In this document: positions 56,830 to 64,000 of the stretch, piece after piece | How positions within the stretch are numbered: position 1 is the first letter of the stretch | Layout of the letters: every line of letters starts with the position of its first letter | NCBI GenBank assembly: GCA_943736015.1 | Contig: OX031064.1 | Coordinates: forward strand, 39,917,361-39,981,360 | Reading direction: 5' to 3' | Length of the DNA stretch: 64,000 bases | Source: Tridacna crocea | Lineage: Eukaryota > Mollusca > Bivalvia > Cardiida > Cardiidae | The notes under the pieces: model-generated | What the model was told of the DNA's origin: nothing | What the model saw: only the letters and a program-made list of their open reading frames with translations | Databases searched by the model: none | Made by a program: the position numbers and the translations under genes

Positions 56830-57120
56830 ACTGAGCATAGGCCAGCAGGCTTATGTCATGGCCTGATGTCTGTCATGTATCCCTCTGTCCGTGCCCTTTT
56901 CAGCGTATACTTCAACATTTTGTCTTAAATATCGTCTTCTCTGAAACTACCCATCCAATTTTGATGAAACTTCATAGAAATGTTCCTACCATAGGCCTAT
57001 TAAAAATTATAGGAAAAAAAATCCTTGAAAAACTCTGGTTGACATGGTAACAGAAATGAAAAATATTGAATTTGTTCGAAAATCTTCTTGTCTTAAACCA
57101 TAAGGCCTAGGGCTATTACT
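56830..57120 (-). repeat. Dispersed repeat, GACCCCAGGG family, minus-strand copy
   Basis: AGGCTTATGTCATGGCCTGA, CCCTCTGTCCGTGC, CCAATTTTGATGAAACTTCA and CATAAGGCCTAGGGC are the complement of motifs at 1700-1990. Confidence 0.7.
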
Positions 57121-57480
57121 CTTCAGCTATTTAATTTTTTGTACATGGCAGACTCAAAGTCCATCAGTCTCTTGAAATATGAAAAAGGACAAGATAAATG
57201 GATATGGATGGAATATCAAGTCAGGTGTGACATCCGTCACCTTTCTTCATTAGTCAATCTGTCAAGTGTAACATCCAAACACGTTTATATCTATAAAAGG
57301 TTAAATTATGAAATGTATTACAACTATTGCATACTATAAGGCAGTCAACCTTAAACAGTAGAAATTTCACTTTTACCAACTTCATAATCAATGCCCTTTC
57401 CACAAAGCTGACTTGGTGAAAATGTAAAATGCATTGGAAAAATTAGTAACATCCGTCACTTTAAGGTAAGTCTCAAAAAG
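57121..57480 (+). other. Open stretch with protein-like reading, weak
   Basis: From ATG at 57145 it reads MADSKSISLLKYEKGQDKWI then WMEYQVR before a GT (57221), and stays open to 57339. It overlaps a GACATCCGTCACC motif. The ATG sits at the edge of the preceding repeat and no acceptor places it after the frame at 54150, so it is only a candidate. Confidence 0.25.
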
Positions 57481-57811
57481 GAGAGATAAGAATCCCTCCT
57501 TAGCCAAATATTTGTTTAAAAGAAATACCACTTCTTTAACTATTTAATTAAAAGCGTATGTATACAAATAACAAAACTTACAATGTCATATAATGCACAT
57601 AATATATTGACAAGGTAACTTCCATCACATTTGATAGGCCATAATTAATCATTCATAACGTTTATAAAAAATCACAAACTATCTTTTTTTTGCCAATTTA
57701 TGAAACTTTAGTGAATATTTTACCAGTATAAAGCAAAAAAAATGCCAAAATAAGATTTAGAAAATTTTAGTGTGATGGAGGTTATTTTTTCCATTTATCT
57801 GATAAAGGCCC

Positions 57812-58028
57812 ATTACCACACAATCCCTACTTTTGATGACCCTGAGAAAGAAGCCTTTAGAAAACATTGTGGGAAAAGGAGAAATAATGGTAACCAGTAT
57901 TTTCTCCTTTTCCCACAATGTTTTCTACCCTTCACTAAACAAATTTCAAATTTTCAATCACTTTTATTTTGTCGTCTGCAAATGCTTTCAATTTGGACCA
58001 GTCTAAAATATTGTTGTTTGGTAATGGG
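57812..58028 (+). mobile_element. TTAA-MITE (family E) split by the 4,380-bp element
   Basis: Its first 7 bp (CCCATTA) remain at 53425-53431 behind TTAA 53421-53424; the rest starts here at ATTACCACACAATCCC. Centre GGAGAAATAATGGTAACCAG / TATTTTCTCC; right end GTTTGGTAATGGG, TTAA 58029-58032. Confidence 0.9.
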
Positions 58029-58032
58029 TTAA

Positions 58033-58253
58033 CTCTAGCACACAATAAAATTTTAGACTTGTCCAAATTGAAAAATGTTCACAGACAACAACATAAATGT
58101 GACTCAAAAATTGAAATTCATCTTTGAAAGGTTAAAAAACATTATTGGTAAAGGAGAAAATGCTGGTTATCACCAATTCCTCCTTCTCCCATGATGTTTT
58201 CCAAAGTTCTCTTTCTCAGGGTCATTAAAAGTAGGGATTGTGTGGTAAAGGGG
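58033..58253 (-). mobile_element. TTAA-MITE (family E), tail to tail with the previous one
   Basis: It shares TTAA 58029-58032 with the split copy and has its own at 58254-58257. Opposite orientation (AAAATTTTAGACTTGTCCAA at the left). Confidence 0.9.
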
Positions 58254-58257
58254 TTAA

Positions 58258-59195
58258 AATGGCCAAGTCATCCTTTATTTTTGACTGATTCTGGAATTCA
58301 TTTTTCTGCAAGCACTAACCCTTGCAAGGAAGACACGATAAAAGATTATCATCTACACAATATTGACAGTAATTCTAAATAATATGATAATGATTAAATT
58401 TTACAATTTCACACCTTTTTGGCTACTGTCCCTGAGAGATAAAATCTAATCACTTAAGATACATTTAATTATGCAACTGGATCTAATTTAGGCCAGTAGT
58501 ACAGATATAATTTATCGAAATGTCCTGAGCAATGGTGAAATTGATATTGGTAGACTTATGACCAGATGCCCGGGGCTAACTCCGTCCGTAGAGCTGCAGT
58601 ACTAGCGTTCAGGGCGGTTGTGGTTTCGAGTCAGGCAAACTTTTTTCCTTTGATTTACTTCAGCAGTCTAATCTTATACTTCACCGAATGTTTGAGATGC
58701 ATGCTTCACAGTGGAGACTGATGTGTCTGTATACATGCACTCTTTCTTCATTCTTTGTTTTTGTCGCCTGCTTTAAATATCAACAGCAGATTTGAGCCTA
58801 TCACATTTATGTCACAGAAAAATGAGAAACTGCACTTTCTCACCCACCTTACCTACATGTACATTCTAATTCAGACTAAACAATGATCTTTCAAACAAAT
58901 ATAGTCTGATATTGACTAACTTCCAAGTAGTAAAATGATAATAGAAGTTATAAAAATCACAGACAAGCCAAAAAACTTCGCTATATGCACGCAATTTAAG
59001 TGAGAATTAACAAAATTAACAACACTGAAACTAGGTCAGATCGGCCTTGAAGCGCTAAAAAAACTATTGGAAAGTGAACCAGAAAAACAAGTCTACCTGT
59101 GAAATATTGTTAGTTTGGGTCAGTTTCTAACAGACTATACGATCGTATCTTAGATGCAACATTAAAACAACATTAAAACAAAAATCAAACACTTT
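58258..59195. other. Unassigned; one tRNA-like remnant
   Basis: CCGGGGCTAACTCCGTCCGT with TGGTTTCGAGTCAGG (58568-58640) has box A- and box B-like parts and is probably a SINE head. No exon recognised. Confidence 0.4.
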
Positions 59196-59197
59196 AC

Positions 59198-59400
59198 CTG
59201 TTTCGAGTCCCTTCGTTGTCAACAAAAACAAAATCAAATATGGCCGCTCAATTTTGATTGCTTTGGTCAGTTTTGATTGGTTGATTTTTTGGTTGTAGCT
59301 TGTACGCTGATTGGTCAATTCTTGGTAGGTCTGTCATTTCATGGTACATTTTTGGTAGTATTCCACATTCTCATTGGTCTACTCTACCAAGAATTAACCT
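59198..59400 (-). promoter_or_regulatory. Minus-strand promoter and first-exon candidate
   Basis: On the minus strand CCAAT boxes occur at about 59368 (AGACCAATGAG), 59313 (TTGACCAATCAGCG) and 59283 (CAACCAATCAAAAC), followed by GAGCGGCCATATTTGATTTT and a first-exon-like stretch ending ACTCGAAACAG|GTAAAG at 59198. GCGGCCAT is a YY1-like motif at a typical start region. If real, the transcript runs left toward the exons at 50171 and 49170. Confidence 0.4.
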
Positions 59401-59716
59401 CGACTATCGGGAACGAGGGAGAGCCACCGAGGCAGATATAACGTGACGGTGCAGCTTTTGAATATAAAACAATGTGTAAGAAACTGTATACTGGAGCTAT
59501 TTCATAGGCACATTTTTCAAAAAATAGGGACGGTAACCCATAACTTTTTCTACCTTATTCTTCATGAGAAATGATAAGCTTTATAAATACGTGCAAAGTG
59601 TAAAAAAGAAACTGTCTTAAAGAAATAAAATGTGACAATCTATACGTCTTTAACAGCGCTTGATAGACTTGTATTTATACCCAGACATATTAGTTAAGAA
59701 ATAATCTTCTTTCTAT

Positions 59717-59852
59717 CGCGGTTTATCCCTCGTTAAACCACAGTTGTGAGTTATGAGGCAGAATAAATAATCCACGAAAGAGATAGCCCGAGTGCTTTAT
59801 TTCACTGCGCTCTATAACTCACAAAGTGTTTAATTGAACGATAAACCACGAT
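59717..59852. repeat. Imperfect palindrome at the duplication junction
   Basis: CGCGGTTTATCCCTCGTTAA, GTTGTGAGTTATGAGGCAGA and AATAAA on the left are mirrored by TTTAT, TGCGCTCTATAACTCAC and GAACGATAAACCACG on the right. The centre is near 59785, where homology to copy 1 begins. Copy 1 keeps only the right arm. Confidence 0.8.
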
Positions 59853-59896
59853 GTCCAGAAAGACGATAATTCCAATTCTAACGTGACCAACTCTTA

Positions 59897-60441
59897 AATG
59901 TGGGAATTTAGAATTTTTACATCTCACCAAATTAAAATATATATATATATCACTGAAATTCATATGAAAAAATAATACAAATCATCAATAATTAAGAATC
60001 ATAAAATGACAATAAAATGTTTTGATGGTATTTCCTTAAAAGGCTACGTAGCCTCTTAAGGTATTTTCAGATTTCGCGCCAAAAATCAATAAAGCATTTT
60101 GGGAATGTCAGTGTCTGGCACATGACTGATGATGCTAGAATTCCATTACATAACAAATATGTAATAATTATTTTCCATAATGTCTTCCTCGGACGCTATG
60201 TTTGAAACTTCGCCTGTGTATTCTTGTATGTAAATGAGCTAATTGATCATCTAAAAATAAAGAACGTCCCTCCCGTTGGTGGCAACCTGGGCAGTAGTAA
60301 ATCTCTAATTTCACGTGTTGTCAGATGGTTTTCGACTACTGGGGTTTTATGAATGAAAATTCAAAAGATTTGGGAGTATAAAAATGTTTTTTTTTTTTCT
60401 TTTTTGTAAAATGTTCGTCCCAAAATCTGAAGGGCCACCTT
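59897..60441 (+). mobile_element. Family A DNA transposon, copy within segment copy 2
   Basis: Orthologous position to 45775-46303. The left terminus is AATGTGG instead of AAGGTGG; GGCTACGTAGCC is intact here. An 11-bp insertion (GCAACCTGGGC region, near 60281) is not in copy 1. Confidence 0.85.
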
Positions 60442-60531
60442 TAATAAAAGGAAAGCCAGTTCATACATTGAGTAAATACGCAGATGCATAATATATTCAA
60501 TTGAATAACTTCTGTCTTACTTCATACAAAA

Positions 60532-60568
60532 TGACGTCACTTTAAACAGAATGACGTCACTCTATATA
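60532..60568 (+). promoter_or_regulatory. Two CRE sites plus TATA box, copy 2
   Basis: TGACGTCA at 60532-60539 and 60552-60559, TATATA at 60563-60568, unchanged from copy 1 including the spacing. Confidence 0.6.
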
Positions 60569-60639
60569 GAATGACATACATTTTACCACACTTTATTTGC
60601 ACTGTGATTATAGTGTCCAATATACGAGTCATATTAAAC

Positions 60640-60768
60640 ATGGATTCCCTTGAAAAAGAGTTGGATAGAGAAAATGAAATTTCCCAGTCGTCAAGAAAGA
60701 CCTTAATAACACTTTCTGATTTCAAAAATCATTTCGACGTAAACATCACACCCAATCAAAAATGTTAG
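60640..60768 (+). CDS. 42-codon frame, copy 2
   Basis: Same frame and start position relative to TATA as 46501. MDSLEKELDRENEISQSS at the N-terminus (Lys10 to Arg); the rest is unchanged. Confidence 0.45.
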   Translation: MDSLEKELDRENEISQSSRKTLITLSDFKNHFDVNITPNQKC

Positions 60769-61159
60769 GTCTCAGATCAGACTTCACAATGTGCACCCTA
60801 TTTTCACTATCTTCAACAAGTAAACTAAGACGCGATATCTGCTTTCAGGAAACGTTAAATTTGACCGTTTATCATGCTAAATAAGCGAAATGAAACTTTC
60901 AGTCGATATTAAAAAACAAAAGTTGCTATTCCTGATGTATTTTTTTGAGATTAAAGATATCTCCTTATCGGAGATTACGGATCCAAAATAAAACTGCACC
61001 TTTGGTCGAAGATAAGTCTAAGATAAATATAAAGATTTTGCAGACATATTTTTTGCGTAAAAAAAATATAGATATAACTTGAACACTGTGTAATGTTGTT
61101 GCAATTTTTTGGTAACGTAAAAAAAAAAAAATGGGGGAAAAAAATAAATAAAAAATTAC

Positions 61160-61247
61160 TGCCCCAGGTGAGGATCGAACTCACGACCTTCAGATTTCTC
61201 TGATTTGATTGATTATGAGACTGACGCTCTACCAACTGAGCCAAGGC
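61160..61247 (-). tRNA. tRNA-Met(CAT)-like gene with intron, copy 2
   Basis: Differs from 47015-47102 by one acceptor-stem base (CTGGGGC, still able to pair as G-U) and one intron base. Anticodon, boxes A and B and the T-run terminator are unchanged. Confidence 0.6.
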
Positions 61248-61507
61248 TGGTACCTGTTAGTCTCTGTTACGCTACCAAGAATTAACCAAGAATTTGCACC
61301 CATTGACCTCTGTAAAAGAAAACCTGAAAGTGCCTTTTTTTTCATGAAAATTGTGTTTTTGTGCTGTTTTTCAGCTAAAAAAAGCTGTGTAATTAAGAAA
61401 AGGAAACTTATATCATAAAATATGCCAATTTTAATAAGAAAATATGTACAATTTCATCTTTTATCCTTATTTAATTTCTGGAATAACTGGAATCTTTTCC
61501 AACTCTT

Positions 61508-61579
61508 ACTTCCACCAGGATTTGAACCTGGATCTTTCACTGCTTGAGTGAATATGTTTACCATTTACAACATGGAAGT
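61508..61579 (-). other. 72-nt tRNA-like sequence, copy 2
   Basis: Identical over its 72 nt to 47364-47435 as far as I can see, while flanking positions differ (for example AGGACCCAGC versus AGAAAACAGC just outside). Confidence 0.45.
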
Positions 61580-61730
61580 TTTAAAGTTGTACTTAGAAAA
61601 CAGCAATTTTCTAATTAAATTTACTTTTGTTTCTATAAGGGCTTGGATTGGAAACTTCTATTGGTATTCTTTGTCATAAGTAGTTACTTGACAAATACAC
61701 TGGTTTTTACCTCTTTAGTTGACAGATTAA

Positions 61731-61943
61731 CCCATTACCACACCACAAAATCCCTACTTTTGATGACTCTGAGAAAGAAGCCTTCAGAAAACATTGTAGG
61801 AAAAGCAGAACCAGCATTTTCTCCTTTTCACACAATGTTTTGTACTCTTCACAAAATAAATTTCAAATTTTCGGTCACTTTTATTTTGTCGTCTGCAAAT
61901 GCTTTAGATTTGGACAAGCCTAAAATATTGTCCTTTGGTAGAG
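61731..61943 (+). mobile_element. TTAA-MITE (family E), copy 2 of 47587-47799
   Basis: Same half-lost palindrome and both TTAA flanks, so this internal deletion predates the segment duplication. Confidence 0.8.
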
Positions 61944-61977
61944 TTAAGAAACCACTGGGGGCAAAAAAAGTAATTTC

Positions 61978-63492
61978 TTAGGGCATGCAATTACTGCACT
62001 TTTTCCAGTGTTTTACATACTGTTGAAAATCACTGTTTCCTGTCAATTTTTGTTTTTCAGTGTAGGATTACAGTTCTTGCTAAAAGTAGGTATACAATAG
62101 CAGATTAAGTTAGCAGTATACAATACAATTAAGTAAGCATTGTACCGTGTAGCATTAAAAACTTAGCAGTCTGTGTTTTTATGTCCTCCAAATATTCACA
62201 ATAAAGAAACTCTGGTATCACTTATCTGGTAATTCTTGTAACTGAGGGCACTTTTAGTAAAAAGTAACTCAGTAATAAGTTACTGGGTTTAACTATACTA
62301 GATATTATACTTGATACAATGATATGATAATTAATTTGCACAATTTGACCAGCATTTTTTTTATGTCCTCCAAATATTCACAATAAAGAAACTCTGGTAT
62401 CACTTATCTGGTAATTCTTGTAACTGAGGGCACTTTTAGTAAAAAGTAACTCAGTAATAAGTTACTGGGTTTAACTATACTAGATATTATATTTGATACA
62501 ATGATGTGATAATTAATATGCACAATTTGACCAGCATTTTTGCCCTTAACCACAATTTTTGTACCCTTTCAAGGACAAGTACAATCAAAAAGCCATTTTT
62601 AACCGTTTACCAAACTACTCTGAGGAAAAAGCCTATTGAAAACATTGTGGGAGAAGGAGAAAATGTTGGTAACTATCATTTTCTCTATTTCCATCGATGC
62701 TTTCTACTTTTTCAAAGCTGTGGCTACCAGGATTTTCTCTTTTTCCCACAATGTACTCTACCCTTTCAAAGCCAAATTTTATAAATCCACCTACATTTGA
62801 ATTGTCTTAAAACTGCATTTAATATGAACAACTCCAAAAGTTAGAAATGTCAAGTCTTCTTACCATCTACTATGACAAAAACTGGACTTGATTGTGTTCT
62901 CCCAGTGTTGAAGACCAGTTCCATAATTATTTCACTCTATACCTGTAATCGAGATTAACTGATTTAAACATTCCTTGAATTTCTTTCACATGCATTTTCC
63001 AAAAACTCCCTTTCACAGGCTGCTTTTCCCACATACATTATCAAAGAATTTCAGCCTGGAGACAGAATATAAATCCTGTTGAAATGACTATAATGCCAAA
63101 TCTTCAAGTGTTGGAATGTTACTGAAAGTGGAACTACCCTTAGCAAGCTGAACTTAAAACAAGGAGGGAAAAGGAAAAAATGCTTGTATTAAGGAATGTT
63201 TTCTAGCCTAACCTTTCAAATAAAAGTCCAAACAATGAGAAATATTTGCAAGTTTCTACCAATATGTTCACTATGTTCCAAGTGCTTTCAATAAGGACCA
63301 GCTTATAACCTTGTCATCTGGAAAAGAGTTAGAATTTTCAAAGTTAAAAAAGTCATTCATACAAAACATTTTGAAAAAAAATGTATGCATAGAATTTATC
63401 TGTGATTCAAGATCATAAACAATAAAAAGAATTACCTGGATTTTGTGATAGAACTTTGCTGGTTTGTCCTCTTGTATTTCAAAAACCCACAT
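61978..63492 (-). CDS. Four-exon, 76-codon frame, paralogue (copy 2)
   Basis: Exons 63492-63436, 63075-63037, 62936-62864 and 62039-61978. All splice sites and phases match copy 1. Changes are Glu7 to Gln, Glu13 to Lys, Trp26 to Arg, Gly33 to Ser and Ala55 to Val. The last exon is identical. Any upstream exons equivalent to 50171-50068 would lie outside the window. Confidence 0.5.
62181..62541. repeat. 182-bp tandem duplication inside copy 2
   Basis: ATGTCCTCCAAATATTCACA starts at 62181 and again at 62363, and both units end GACCAGCATTTTT. Copy 1 has one unit only (from about 48039). It lies within the last intron of the minus-strand gene. Confidence 0.9.
62603..62842 (+). mobile_element. 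TTAA-MITE (family E), copy 2 of 48278
   Basis: TTAA at 62599-62602, same partly duplicated right arm as copy 1. Confidence 0.7.
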
Positions 63493-63517
63493 AATGTCAT
63501 GAAAAATATTCAGATGA

Positions 63518-63715
63518 TGATTTCACCATTTACCAATAAAATTTTGAATAAAAAAAAAAAAAAATCTGTCAAAGACATTATTAGGGAAAAGGAGAAATTC
63601 CTTGCTCAAAATCATTTTTCAATATTGTTTTCTTTTACAAAATTTCAGCTCATTTATACCAGTTTCACATTTGTTGTTTGCAGATGTTCAACATTTTGTT
63701 GTTTTGGAAAAGATA
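63518..63715 (+). mobile_element. Decayed TTAA-MITE, copy 2 of 49196
   Basis: Same position just upstream of the minus-strand ATG (63492); differs by a longer A tract near 63550. Confidence 0.65.
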
Positions 63716-64000
63716 AAGCCACTTTCAGCATTTAATGAGAAGTAATTATCATACAGCAGATTATTATTATTATTGCTGTAGCAACTCACTAATTCACACT
63801 TCTGCTGGGTATCACCAGCCATGGGCTTAGGCTTTGCAGTACTTTGCCAAAGGCCAGAACCATAAAAAAGGGACTAACTTAAGTTTGAAATAATACTAGT
63901 AATTTTAATACTTAACAAAACTGTGAAGCCCTCCTCATCCCTAGACACTAATTGTTCACATAGAGGTAATGTTGAATGTAGGTTTTTTAGGCTTCATGTA

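Larger units (their letters stand above)
53432..57811. mobile_element. 4,380-bp TIR element inserted in a MITE
   Basis: The ends are GGGTCTTTATCAGATAAATG and the complement of GGGCCTTTATCAGATAAATG; the inverted match runs 40 bp to AACYTCCATCAC. Flanks ATTA at 53428-53431 and 57812-57815. The left flank TTAACCCATTA and right flank ATTACCACACAATCCC are the two parts of one family E MITE, which proves the insertion and fixes the ends. Inside are a spliced plus-strand frame, MITEs, a SINE and a dispersed repeat, plus several copies of GTAACNTCCRTCAC. No transposase-length frame, so it is non-autonomous or decayed. Superfamily not assigned. Confidence 0.85.
59786..64000. repeat. Duplicated segment, copy 2 (continues past window)
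   Basis: Direct repeat of 45663-49672. Differences seen include a 182-bp local duplication (62181-62541), short homopolymer changes, and five amino-acid changes with no silent change across the 76-codon minus-strand frame. Confidence 0.95.

Noticed and set aside
57772..58032. Open frames containing PTFDDPEKEAFRKHCGKRR (also near 7216, 44010, 47499, 61643)
   Set aside because: They are translations of the left arm of the family E MITE; the peptide recurs wherever the MITE does, and there is no promoter or conservation beyond DNA identity.

Overview
This window looks like animal nuclear DNA, most likely from a bivalve mollusc (perhaps a heterodont clam). It is AT-rich and has no long open frame outside repeats. 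Short exons carry GT...AG splice sites. tRNA-derived SINEs, TTAA-flanked MITEs and short DNA hairpins of types common in clam genomes fill most of it. The clam assignment is inference from repeat style, not from a marker gene.

Layout. 1-4.4 kb: degenerate dispersed repeats and a 650-bp foldback element. 4.4-9.7 kb: a SINE, MITEs and hairpins. 9.86-10.36 kb: a 50-bp tandem array that abuts a small DNA transposon (family A), which is itself split by a 4,075-bp terminal-inverted-repeat element (10596-14670) that is internally palindromic. 15-31.6 kb: scattered MITEs, a second foldback element (18670-19498), a few palindromes and long unassigned stretches. 31.7-39.96 kb: one continuous ~8.3-kb minisatellite built from ~32/33-bp monomers, with a 33-bp zone and a 96-bp higher-order zone. 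40-45.4 kb: MITEs and a SINE. 45663-49672 and 59786-64000: two copies of a >4-kb segment in direct orientation, about 14.1-14.3 kb apart, the second running off the window. Between them, 53432-57811 is a 4,380-bp element with 40-bp inverted ends that has inserted inside a MITE.

Genes. No gene could be matched to a named family. By reading splice sites and phase by eye I find: (i) a minus-strand four-exon open frame of 76 codons (49170 to 47834) and its paralogue in the second segment copy (63492 to 61978); (ii) a further minus-strand exon (50171-50068) and a minus-strand first-exon/promoter candidate near 59.2-59.3 kb, which may belong to the same transcription unit; (iii) a plus-strand spliced frame inside the 4,380-bp element (54150 onward); (iv) a 42-codon plus-strand frame behind two CRE sites and a TATA box, present in both segment copies and as a broken third copy; (v) an intron-bearing tRNA-Met-like gene in both copies. 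If the minus-strand pieces are one gene, the window shows a tandem gene duplication with a period near 14 kb.

Most open frames here are by-products of repeats, and they are left out or listed as rejected. Boundaries of degenerate copies are approximate to about 10 bp.
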